From: Daphnia pulex
Taxonomy: Eukaryota > Arthropoda > Branchiopoda > Diplostraca > Daphniidae
Assembly (NCBI RefSeq): GCF_021134715.1
Contig: NC_060020.1
Location: 1,116,001 to 1,180,000, forward strand
DNA: 64,000 nt
Direction of reading: 5' to 3'
Position 1 is the first letter of the stretch. Each line of letters starts with the position of its first letter. A program made the position numbers and the translations under genes. The notes beneath the pieces were generated by a model. It saw nothing but the letters and a program-made list of their open reading frames with translations. It was not told the DNA's origin and did no database searches. Of the stretch, positions 22,804 through 34,559 are shown piece after piece.

Positions 22804-25800
22804 TCAATCAAAGACCTGCAGTAGGATGTGAAGCTCCCGAAACGTCTGCCCCATTTTGCCGGCCATGGCTTGACGTTTGAGAACAAAGGCTTTTATAGGC
22901 ACCAATTGACTGTAACACGACATGCACTTATTGAACCTGCAGAAACAAAATCCCTTCGGTCATTAAAGTTTCTCGTGACAACAACATCCGCAAGTTAAAA
23001 AAATTAAAATGACTCACCGTTCTTGACGTGAGATATCCACCCCAACCGATTGGGTCGGAGTCTCGATGTTGCTTTTAATCACCGTAGCAAAATTTTTCAA
23101 TACCAGTCTCAATGAATTGCAAGCCGTGTTGACATATCTGTGGCAAACAAAATCAAAACTAATTTAATACAAGTAGACTTGATAACCAAACAAGAGTTCA
23201 ACTTACACTTCAAATTTACTCTGAAGGAGGTCGGCGATGGCGGGTAATAATAACACACACAAATCCAAACTCCACAAGAATCTTTAAAGAGAAACGAAAA
23301 AGTAATTATTTTAAATCAAAACGAGTGTAGTTCTAGTCTATTTAAAATATGACTTACGGTCGGAAAATGATTACACTGAGCAAATCTACTACAACGGCCG
23401 GATCGTTCATTGTTACTGCCGTCTCCACAGCCACCTGGTTCAAGATGCATAATTATAGCGTCATTAAAACAAGAGCGAATTCTAACGGAAAAAGTACCTT
23501 GGCATCCTTGTTCTGCCAGAGATTATAAATTATCTGCAGATTGCGATGCCGACTACTTAAAACGGTCATCATCGGCTGATGCCCCTGGACAATGTTGGTC
23601 ACGATTTCCATTTCAGTTTGCTCCAACGCCAGGGAACTGGATTCTTCATACGGACTGGACATTCCAGATACTGAAGGGCTGCCACCACCCATCGACACGG
23701 AATTGAATTTGCGCTATAAAGAATCAAAGCGTGTAAGGAAATGACGCTAATTAGCCCATCGTTAAAAAAAGTTATTACCGGCATAAAATCCTCAAGATCG
23801 AGGCCTGACGGTTTATCAGACATAATTGGGACGAAATCCTGGTGAACATTATGAGTACTCATCGGAGGTTGTGATGACATGAAAGGGGAATAAAGGGAAT
23901 TGACTCTGGCTTTCGGAGTGGGCACAGTCAGATCTGGTCGATTGCGAGTTAAAGAACTGGAACGTGATGTCGAATGCGATCGCATATTCAATGAAGGTTC
24001 CGAAGGGCTGTGGCGTATGTTGTTCAATCTGGATAAGATAACAAACAATATAATCAAATAGGCTGTAACGAGGTTATTCGATAAAGAGACGACAGACTTT
24101 GGTGGATTCTCAGGATCAGAAAGCGAAGGCTGAAGCACTTCTTTAATCGAATCCTTTCGGTGAACCAAATCTCGACGGAGGGGGTTACGGCCGCGCGATG
24201 TATGCGGCCCGGTTGGCGGTAAAACGGGCGGGCCTCCACTTAAGTGGGTCACGTCCGGACGTGGAGACGTCATGGCAATTAAATTGGTCGGTGTATGCAG
24301 GTTATAGGACTCTACAAAGAGAAAATAAGGACAAGGGATTGAGCAGATGTGGAGAAAGCCAAGAAAACTCGAACACTTTTTTACCTCTTTCTACGCTCGT
24401 GATAGATGCGATGGTCTTGTTAGACGACAAAGTTACCGATGATGTACTGTTTCGTCTTTCTCTCATAGTTGTGAGACCCGCAGCCGGTCTTCCGGGTCCA
24501 CTCTGTGACGTTTTAACGAAAGGTGGCGAAGGTGAAGGTGACGGCCGATGAACCGGACTATTACCCGATGCCGGTGTAGGGAGAGGTGAATGCTGCTGAA
24601 CCAGATCAGGTGGCGGAGGACGGATAACCTGCGGAATGGCTGGATCTAAAACAATAGAAAGCAAATTACGATTTTTTCTTTTTTTTTACAAATTTAATAC
24701 TGTGGTCGAGAAAGAGAACAACAACAAAAAAAATGTAACGAGAAAAAACAAGGTGCGACCGCAACCGCATGCCTCTGGACAAAAATGGGAAACCAGAGCA
24801 AACCAAGAAGTACCAACACCACCCACGCCAAAGCTTTTGCTTTCTTTTTTTTTTGTTGTTGTTTTGTGTTGAATCGACTCACCCAGTTTCACTTTGTCGC
24901 CGATTAGTACCGTGCTTGACTCTTTGTCCGAATTGATCTCGAGCGGAGGGGGGGTGCGAGACACTGAAAATGCCAAGAAACACATGAAAATAACAAAAAT
25001 CACGTTGTTCCAGTTAAGGACTTTAGAAAGTTTGTTTTTTCGACAAATATCCCTATCGATAAATGGCGGTTTTGTTCACTTTACGGTTCACAAAAAAACC
25101 CATTAACTCACATGACTGTAGCAAAAAGAAACATGACAAATAAGGAGTTTTGCGCGCATTTTGACACGGCACACAAGAACCAAATTTGGAATGACTTGAG
25201 GTAACTGGAACAACATTTAAGTAAGACGATAACCACAAAATGATGAAAAGTACCTTTCCGAAAAATGTCGTGCGACATGCAAAAAACCTGTGAACGCACA
25301 CAATAACCTAAGAACTAACGAACTAAGAAAGCCATTCCAGACTTACACTCTCTACCACGAGGTTGAAAGATGTTGTGGTAGTGGTTCAAGTCCTTAATGT
25401 CTGCAGCGATGCCGTCGTCTTCCGTCTCAGTGCTCGACTTTTCATCCGACTCTATTGTGTCGTGATTCATCTTGATCTGACTTTGGCGCAAACCACCCGG
25501 CGGTCGCTCCTTGTTGAAACTCTTGCGAAAAGATACGCCGTGCTGGAATGCCGTTCCTCCGCCTCCTCCTCCTCCGATGCCAACTCCTCCTCCGCCGAGG
25601 CCAGAAGAAGTCTGTAAAGAATCACCGAAGGGTGCCACTTTCTTCAGGTCGATTACGTAGATCGACACGTTGCTCAAGTTATACGAGACACCAATCTGTA
25701 ATTTAAAACAGGGGATATAAAAAACCAGATATCCATCTAAATTTGAACATTTCTTACCAATTGGCCAGAGGTGACGGCCATGTCTTGGATACGACCCCAT

Positions 25801-28800
25801 GGTAGTGGAATACAATCCAGGATACGGCAAGGTTCCCATCCATACACTCTCAGTCCATCTTGAGCTGCACTGAATAAACATTTACCCTCCGGATGGAAAT
25901 AAATCGATCTAAGAATCATATTTCAAAATGTTAATGTCTGTCCATTGGTTTTCTATACGAACAATTTATTCGACGAACCTGATGCCACTTGTTTCTGGAT
26001 CGGAATTAGAGACTAACGTAAAGTTCTCCAAATCCCAAAAGAGGACGCGTCGGTCAGCGGCCCCCGATGCCAATAAGAACTCGTGCGGGTGGAACACGAC
26101 CTCAGTGACTGCGGCTGTGTGTTCACGCAACTCAGACAAAAGTCGGCCAGCTCTCAGGTCCCATATCTTTTTGTAAGCAATCAAACACAAACTGATGACT
26201 TGATTGTCCATTTTTTTCCTTTTTTACAGAAAAGGAAACGAGGAAAACCGAAAATACCTTGACGTAGCCATCATCACCGGCCGAGGCCACCCACTGACCG
26301 TCGGGACTGAATCTCAGACTATTGACGGTCGAACTATGTCCTTTATACGTGAAAATGCAACCTTTGCGTCGAATATCCCACAGCTAGCAGGACGAAAAAG
26401 GAGTTTTGATGAGTGAAGAAAACATAATAATGAAATGTGTGGAGGTTTACTTTCATGTTGGTGTCTGTTGAGCCAGTGGCGAGAAAGTCGCCGTAGGGAT
26501 GGAAATCGAGGGCTTTGATGCCAGCCCGATGCCCAGTCAGCGTGCGCACCATCCGCGCCGCCTCCAGATCCCACACCTTGACAGCTCCAGCAGCGCTTCC
26601 CGCGCACACCAATTCTTCCGTTGGAGAGAATCTCACCGCTTCAATAGCCGTTGTATGGCCACTCAGACTCTGTTTTTTTTTTTTTAAATAGATAAAAAAA
26701 AGAAAAACCATTTATAGAGGACGACAAATTCTTTTTCCCACGTTTGGCAAGAGATATCCACTCCATCCGAAACATAATGTTTTCTTTTTATGATTTTCTT
26801 GAAAGAGAAAAAAATAGGTTCTTCACGGTAAAAATTTATGTTTTCACGAACAAAGCCGAAAAATGTGTTTCAATCACGGCCATCTTTACATCTTCTTGTA
26901 TTTCGGCATTCCGAGAATTGTTGGTCTGCCCTTTTTTGTTCGGTTTCACCAAGCACGAAGGGGAATCTTGTGAAGGACGAGCTTTACTCGCTACTGTTAT
27001 AATACTTTCTTCCGAGATGAAATGCAGACGGGAGAAGAGAAAGAGCCGGGAGAGGTGCCCAAGGCCTCATCAGGAATAGGCGGCACGTGACACCACACTT
27101 GTGTCATGACCGAAAAAATCACGCACAATCACGAGTGTTTCCAGAGATCATCTTGAATTGTTTTGGGTGGTGTATCTCAAACTTGAAAAACTGCCCAAAA
27201 AGTGGTCCGTACCACTTGCGTTATCCCGACATGGACACACAAACTCAATTTACCTTGACCCCTTTGATTGTCGGCAACGACTACGACGGACGACGGGGAG
27301 CAGCAGCGGGATTCGGAGGGCGGATAACAAGAAAAGAAAAGAAAGACAAAAAACGAACCGGGCCCGCAGGCTACTGAGCCACGACCTGTACGTCTTGGAA
27401 CGGTCTAAATCGTGCAGTCCAGCGGAATAATCTCGCGACGTTTCCCACACAAATAGACGCAAGCCAAAAGGAGAGAAAAAAAAAACTACCGACGTTTAGT
27501 TCCACACGGCTTTCGGAATGACCATCCAACAAGAACCGAACAAACCCGTTAACCCATTCACGTATCTCAAAACAACATAAAATGATTGGACTATACACCC
27601 CCTGTTCTACAGCTCATTAAAAGAACAATGGGCACCGTCCGTTGCAAATATCAGAAGGGAAACATCCGACAGACGATTTTTCTGGGCATATTTTTTGGCA
27701 GACACGGATGGCAGATGTTGCTGTTTTTCTTCATAAGGAGAGCAGAAAAAAACGACGACGTGGTTGCTATGCCAACCTTGGCAGACCAAGTAGGCCTAAT
27801 TAATCAGGATTCACTTGCATAAGGGAATTCTGTCATTCAATAATACAGCTAAACTAACGTTCTAAAGCTGGAAAATAAACAATAAAAAGGAAAGAAAAAA
27901 AAAACGAAAGCTACAGCGCAGACAGGAGATCCTTCCGTAAAAGGCAATGTTCGTCAAGCTCTCTCTCTCTTTCTTTCTTTCTCGCTGGTAACCAGTAAAA
28001 AAATAAAATGCCAGCATACGTGTGGGTTGTACGTAAGTCAGCTAGCTGAACGCTCGAGGACGACGATGAGGTAATGCATCCTTATTAACAACTCCTAGCT
28101 GAACCATCTAACGGAAACAAGTACGAAACAATACGTATGAAAAACAAACATAGTCGAGCATACCAAAAGTAACACGCACGAAACAAAAGTTGCATGTCGA
28201 TAGCCTCAATCAAAAAAGATTCAGAATCTATAGCGTGACACGAGAAGAAAGAAGGGTGCCCCGACGTCGTCATGGATACAGGGCTGGCGGTTGAGTCGAT
28301 TTGAATCGAGGGCGCTGTCTTACTATGCCCTATATGGAACTTGACTCTCCTGTTTAACGGCTTGTTCTATGCAAATCCAAGACAAATTTTCCAACGGTCA
28401 GCGAGAGTGAGGGCGCAGATACAAGCAAACACTTTCGTATTTATCTGTGAATAACACTCAGCATCCACTTTTCTATTTACCTTTTGATTACATATACCAT
28501 GATTTCCAACATGGCGGAAGGCCTTTCCCTTTTAGTTTAAGTTTTCCCTCAAAGAAACCTGGGCTCAAATTCCGCTTCTTTTGTATTTTTAGGAAACCTC
28601 TGGAGAATGTCACGCTATGAAACTAAAAAAAACAAGAGATTGAATGCCCGACGTCAAGGGCAGATGGTAAATGACGCTAGAAACGCTCGTCAATACTGCT
28701 AGACAATGAACACTGCGGGTTGACGGATTGGAAAAGGTGAACATCTTTTCGTTGGAAATTAAAAAAAACTGAAATACACAAAAGAAGAAAGCAGCCATGG

Positions 28801-29979
28801 GAAAAAGTTAACTGTCTTGACTACTTTTTCCCGTTGTGGCCCGAGGATGAGCTATAGAACAACCGCACGTTGCCCGTTTAAAGCAAAAACATAGACAATT
28901 GTTCATCAGCTGCCAAAATGTTCATCTGAGAATTAAGCCCTTGTTGCAATAATAGAGGCCGCGTCCTCCATCCGGACGGTCGATTTGACGCTTCAATTGG
29001 CCTTCGTATTTCCTCGCAACGCGCTGTTGGCCAGCCGCGGCGGAAGATGGGCCTTTCCCCCACTTTATTTCTCCCTCTTGCCTTTTATTCTATTCTATTT
29101 TGTAGTATCCCAAAAGCCGAAGGCTACATTTCTGGATGATGACTCGAGACGCATTGTCTGCCGATCCGGAGCCGATGAATTAGGAAAAATCTTCTACTCG
29201 ACAGCCAAAGAGAGAACAGATACAGCGAACCGACTATAAGAAAAGAAACTGTCGTAATTCTACTGCTGCTTCTTGCTTTTCCCACCGATGAAGAAGAGAG
29301 AAACACGGTCGGTCGAGCTTCCGGTGGAGACCCGTAACGACCTCCCAAGTATTACGCCTTCAGGTGATCTCCCACCCCTTCAACACCCCACTAAAAGTCT
29401 TTGTTTTCCCCAACATCTACTATTTTCTGAGATATAATTAGGAAATGCACACAGTGAATCAAAAGTTCCCTGCCATTAAACGGTCATGGGTTTTCTTTTC
29501 AGTCTCTCGAATAATCTCAGGTGAACAGAGTTCATCCAACATGCTGGGAAATCTAAGTTTGTTGACTTTTGTCTTGAAACAAAACCTCAATGGTTAAAGA
29601 AACTGTAAAAATGTAATTGTGTTTACCATGATGCATGATGGTTTGCCAATTGCCCATAAATTGACTTTTTTGTCATCTCCCCCGGTGACCAAGACTCGTC
29701 CTGACTTGCTTCCTAAGGCCAAGCAATTCACATTGGCTCCATGGGCAGAAAACTCTTCTGCAAAACAAAATAAGAATACAGTATGGAAATTAGTTGTAGG
29801 TGTAGAATGCATATGGTGAAAAAAAGAATGAAAGAAGAAAGTGGCCATCACGATTTTTTGGCACACCGACAGCAAGAAGTTTGGCAATCTCTGTGAAAGA
29901 TCTAGTAAAATGCAAGGTTGTTGGAAGAAAAGATCAAAATCTTACGAAGTTTCCACGCTCTTTTCGTTGTCGTAGCCAT
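22804..29979 (-). CDS. KATNB1: Katanin p80 WD40 regulatory subunit B1
   Basis: Fifteen exons, 5' to 3': 29946-29979, 29627-29757, 26451-26669, 26258-26383, 25979-26166, 25758-25908, 25347-25695, 24883-24963, 24385-24645, 23779-24311, 23498-23713, 23358-23434, 23207-23281, 23018-23137, 22804-22936. The sum is 897 residues, against 655 in human. [11 protein letters not shown] equals the human start. WD repeats end in [35 protein letters not shown] and [13 protein letters not shown] matches the p60-proximal motif. The C-terminal con80 domain carries [34 protein letters not shown] and TFRELHILL. The protein targets and regulates the katanin p60 microtubule-severing ATPase. The excess length is a Gly/Ser/Pro-rich linker between the two domains, including a run of seven glycines. 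Confidence 0.95.
26670..29626 (-). other. KATNB1 intron 2, ~3 kb
   Basis: This intron is much longer than the others in the gene (most under 150 bases). It holds homopolymer runs and many short ORFs on both strands, none with recognisable homology. No nested gene or RNA is supported. Confidence 0.75.
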
Positions 29980-30912
29980 GGTTTCTGTTTGGCAGAGCCA
30001 AAAAATCAGGGGTGAATCCTAATCCTGTGCCCTAATCAACCCACACACTCACACATTCACACACAGTCACACAGGGTTTACTTGTTTATCAGTTTCATAT
30101 CATCTTATCATCATCCAGATGAGAGTGTTGCACATTTAATTCCACTAAGGAGAAACTGTAGAGTAGATATGTGATGTTACGCCATTCTCAGTACGTCTGA
30201 CATGGATTTTCGTCTTGAAAGTAGAGTTGGAATAATTGGCGGGTTATAAAAGAAATGGGACTACACACCAATCAGGGTTAGAAATACAGGTCAAACTTTT
30301 TCTTTTCTATAAATCACGCTGAGAATCACAGTAAAAGTGCCTATTGAAAAAATAGAAACGGAAGAAAATCAGGACACACTTTTTTACTTCCACAGTAGCC
30401 CAGTAATATTAGACTTCCGCTCTAGAGCTCATGCAACTAACTGCTCACTGCTATCTCTGAAGAACACAACGTTGAGAAATGTAAATTTTAAGGAGAAAAG
30501 AGAATTTCGTCTGCTCAGAGCCACCTGGTGAGCTGAGAAAAGGTTCACTTCTAATTTTCTATTTCATACCAAATGATTTATGTCGACTTTTATTACATTG
30601 AAAAATAGATTTATGTGAGAAATATGAATCTGTGATAATTTTCAATCTTTTGTAAGTACTCGAGATCACATCTGCATTGAGTTCGAAATAACATATGCTC
30701 GTTTATACTTACATAAATAATATAAAATGACATAAATCTACAAATGCGTGCAAATTATAGGTTTTTTAAATGCTATAATATCTTTCAGAAATGAAATACA
30801 GTAAAATATGATGATCAAATAGTTGGTTAAACTTATACATGACACCAAGGTGTAATTTTCGTTCTGCTAGGCAGCTGTTTTTTTCTGTTGTTTTCTGAAT
30901 TGAAGGTTCAAG
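29980..30912. promoter_or_regulatory. Shared divergent upstream region of KATNB1 and NDUFB9
   Basis: The two genes start back to back about 930 bases apart, so this interval must contain both promoters. It has a CA-rich stretch at about 30040-30075 and no clear TATA box. No coding sequence is recognised. Confidence 0.45.
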
Positions 30913-31492
30913 ATGGCGTATCTCCAAACTGAGATTCTTGGTCATACTCAAAAAGTATGTAGACTCTATAAAAGTGCTTTGAAACACGTCTTTGAATATG
31001 CACCTAACAGGTTACTCATACAAATTTTTAATTATTTTGTCAGAAATAGTAACGTCTTAACGTGTCAATTGTACACTTTTCAGAGCTGCATATCGGTACG
31101 CTGCTGTATGTGTTAGACAGAAATTCGAAGAAAACCGTCATCTAACCGATGCCCTCAAAGTGCAAACTCTCATTGAGGATACAAAGGAGGAACTGTTTCA
31201 GAAACAACACAGCCACCCTTTCCGATGTAACATCATAATTGATCTTATTAATTGTTTTATTCATTAAATTTTTTCATCTTTAAAAAATAAAACAGATGCT
31301 ACATCACCAGGAGGATCAGCCTATGGACGAGAGCTCAAATCTCCTGACTGGGTGCTAGACCTCTGGAGCCCAGATGAGAAAGCTCAATATCCAGAGTATT
31401 TTGCTCGTAGAGAGGAAATGAAGAAAGAGTATATAGTCTACTGGGAAAAGAAGTTTGGCAATAAGGCAGAGGAACTACATCATCATCATTGA
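30913..31492 (+). CDS. NDUFB9: NADH dehydrogenase 1 beta subcomplex subunit 9 (B22)
   Basis: Exons 30913-31010, 31084-31226 and 31296-31492 encode 145 residues. MAYLQTEILGHTQKVCRLYK aligns with human [21 protein letters not shown], an LYR-type motif (here LYK as in human). RYAAVCVRQKFEENRHLTD, QKQHSHPF, SPGGSAYGRELKSPDWVLD and YPEYFARREEMKKEY match the rest. It is an accessory subunit of respiratory complex I in the inner mitochondrial membrane that binds the acyl carrier protein. The C-terminus ends in four histidines and lacks the extra human tail (about 179 residues). Confidence 0.95.
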
Positions 31493-31634
31493 AAATTTAT
31501 TTCTGCAAATTACTGTGTATAGGCATTGACAAATAGATAAGAATTCAGACAGAAATACAGTCAAAAGAATTCAAAAGAAACAACACTGTGGTATTATTAT
31601 TAAATTTGATGCAAGCAGTGAATCATGCAAATAT

Positions 31635-33833
31635 CTAAATTGATGTGTTGACTGATACATTTTTCAAGCCATAGACCACCATTTCCTTAGCTTCCTGGTA
31701 TGTGACATGGAATGTTTGTTGGACACCATAGACTAGAGCCTTTATTGGAATACAGAAACAAATTAAGTTAAACAAGAACTGTATCACAATAATATAACAC
31801 AAGAAAAATACTTCTGGCATCAATAAATCTAGTACGAAAGCTCTTTTATGGTCGATTCCTTCCTTTAGTTTTCGGACACGATGCACGTTCTCGTCGAGAA
31901 AATCTGCCACCTTGCTGTATAGCTAAAATTATTCGTTTCAGGAGAAGAAAGTCGATTAGAAAACGCAATCCATATTTGCATAGGATAAATGTATAAATGA
32001 TTAAATCATATTCGTTGAGTGATTCATTTATCCTTTTAACCGTGACACAATTTGAAAATCAAGTTTTGCACGATGGCTAAAAACAAAAGAAACAAGATCA
32101 AGTACATGACGAAAGATCCATCATGCTGACGAGACCATTTAAAAAATGAAATGAAACCCCCCTTCTCGATTTCGGTGAATACTGGTATCAACTCACGACG
32201 ATATAAATATTCGAGGCTAGTCTATAACCGTTTTACCCACGCAAGTGAAACCACCCGTTGACAATCAGAAAAGCGCCAAGAACATTTCCACACGGGTGTT
32301 GCATGTGCAGCGGATTATGTTCGGCGATGCGAGCAGCAACATTGCATCCATCTTCTCTCGATCCCACCGTCTAAAATTTCATGAAGTTTTATGTCACCTT
32401 TCCGCGCAAAACCCAGCAGGACCTAATGATCACGTAATTACAACATCACGTGACCGGTATCTCTTTCTCTCTCCTGTCGCTGAATAACTTTCGTCACGTT
32501 TCCCAGCGAGCCAGGGAAAGTAATGACGGATAGCATATTATTCAGAACCCGAACTATACGCTGTCTTGTCCAAAAGTAGAGAATATTTCCCGCGTTACAG
32601 GGGGTCTTTGAAGGACCACCCGGAGGCCAAAAATAAAACAATCACGATCAATGCAGTAAATATACTTGCCTCGCGTGAGTTTTCCAGAATGCCAGATGTA
32701 GTTGCGGAACGAGTCAACTGAATCCAGCTCTTCGACTCGTACAGGTTCAGCCTGAAGGCCCTCTCTTCTGAAGGTGATTCAACAAAGTCAGCAAGGTGCT
32801 GAAGGCAGGAATCGGTCAAAACATGTTTTTCCAGCATCGTGTTCACAATTTCTCGCCTCCTACTCAATTCCTCTTCAGACTCTACTACAGTCTACAACAA
32901 TTGCAAAAATGAAACCAATGATTCACAAAAGTTTAATAACACCAAGATATACCTCTTCTTCAGAATCACTGTTGTCCATAAATAACGAAAGGTCCATCAT
33001 CTCTGGGGATGACGTTAAGTAGCGTTCGGAAAACAATTTTACAGGCGCTGAAATGTTGGAAAATCAAATTTAAAAACAAGGGCCATTTTATAAGGAAATG
33101 CTCTTGTGCAATTGATACATACAGCGATGGCAGGAAGTTAAATACTGTCTGGCGGTGAGTTGAGTAAAATTCGGTTTGTTGCGTAAATCAGAGAAACTGG
33201 ATGCGTGATCGAAGAAGAAGTCGAGTTTTTGGCGGTCGGCTGCTTTGTTTCTAGTCCTGCCGAAAGTCTGTTGCGAGCAGAACATGTTTTATGAGAAGAA
33301 AAGCAAAATTGTCAACCGTAAATAAGAGAAATCGTGCATCAATCTCGTCATACCAGAAGTTCAAGGTTAAGCTCGTGGTGAAAGGCAGCAATGACTCGAT
33401 TGCGTTGGTATTTGCACTGATTATTGGGCTGCTCGATGTTGAATGCCAGAAGGGTCATGGATTTGGGATCTGACGACTCGATCACGGCTCCCGGCAGGAA
33501 AAGCCGAGGACTCTTCTTATACCACACCAACGTATTGGGCTCCAATTCTTTCACATTAATTACGTTGCCAGATTATTTGAATTGCACTTTCTGCTCTCTT
33601 CACTTCACAGTAATTTTTGTAAAATTTATTATACTGTACCTTTATTGACGGCATCTCCATGTTTGTTGAGCAATTCCTCGGCGAGTTGGGACTTGTTACC
33701 TTGACATACGCATGTTTTTAAAACCCCTTGCAAATGAATGAATAAATAAATGCCTAAGTTACCCTTGGTGGGTGTACCCTTGGAAGACGCACATTTGGTT
33801 GACCTTTTACCATCTTTGGAAGTGACTGACGTT
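31635..33833 (-). CDS. PWWP3A/MUM1-like chromatin protein (5' end unresolved)
   Basis: Exons 33763-33833, 33640-33699, 33354-33547, 33123-33267, 32953-33047, 32670-32891, 31812-31922 and 31635-31739 give about 334 residues in one frame. LEPNTLVWYKKSPRLFLPGAVI is the degenerate PWWP strand (human LVWHKHKKYPFWPAVV). The following helix region leads to LTARQYL. SKSWIQLTRSATTSGI.. ADFLDENVHRV and FVLDLLMPEALVYGVQQTFHVTYQEAKEMV match the C-terminal block of human PWWP3A (LDVLLPEAIICAIS..VDYKTAEE). The family binds chromatin through 53BP1 and relaxes it at DNA breaks. The intron between 32669 and 31923 has a GC donor. The first exon shown enters in phase 2 with no upstream ATG, so at least one coding exon is missing from this model. 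Confidence 0.7.
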
Positions 33834-34559
33834 CTAAAAGAAAATGAAATGAAATCCTCCAATACGTAAATAACAAAGAGAGTAATCAATAAACAAAACA
33901 TGGGAAAAAAAAACAGATCCATCAACTTTCAAGTCAAAACTAGCTAGGTATAATGCATCGTTATTTTATTTACACACAATAACCCCACTACTGAATTACT
34001 GACCCACACTTGTAAAAACTTTCTACTGCACCTCGCGGTTGTTTGTTTTTTGTTATTTTTAACGAAAGCATTTTCATTGTTTCGGTTCAAACCGAAAGAC
34101 AGAAGAATGGAAGGGAAATGAGAGAAAAATCAAGGCTGCGACTCGGAAATTCAATAAAACAATACACGTTTGTGTATTTTACTTTTTTTTTCTTGTTTCT
34201 GTTTTGTCGTATCTCTGTTCGGAGTGTATCAGGGTAGGAGGTGGGGAATACAAAGGTCATCATCATGATCATCAACACTATCGGCATCGTTTTCCACTTC
34301 GCATCAAGATATAAAGACGAGAAAATGTTGCATTAAACAACAGAGCTACGGTAGAAATGCCACTCAAGTGCAAATTTGCTCTTTCAACCTAAAACGGTGT
34401 TCTTTCATGTGCCAGACAATTCTCAAGGCTTCAAAAAAAAATTGAAAAGAAAATGGAAATTCGCAGTGTAGAATATAGATTGCACGTAGAATTCCAGAGA
34501 ATTGGTGAAAAAAGTAACAACACTTGAAAAAAAAAAATGGTTTTTATACTCAACGGGCC

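Noticed and set aside
27000..29600. Many short ORFs in KATNB1 intron 2 as a nested gene
   Set aside because: None has a recognisable motif, splice support or codon bias; they overlap on both strands as expected by chance.
34087..34287. Candidate first exon of the PWWP3A-like gene
   Set aside because: The ORF MPIVLMIMMMTF... has a donor in phase 0, whereas phase 2 is required; there is no homology.
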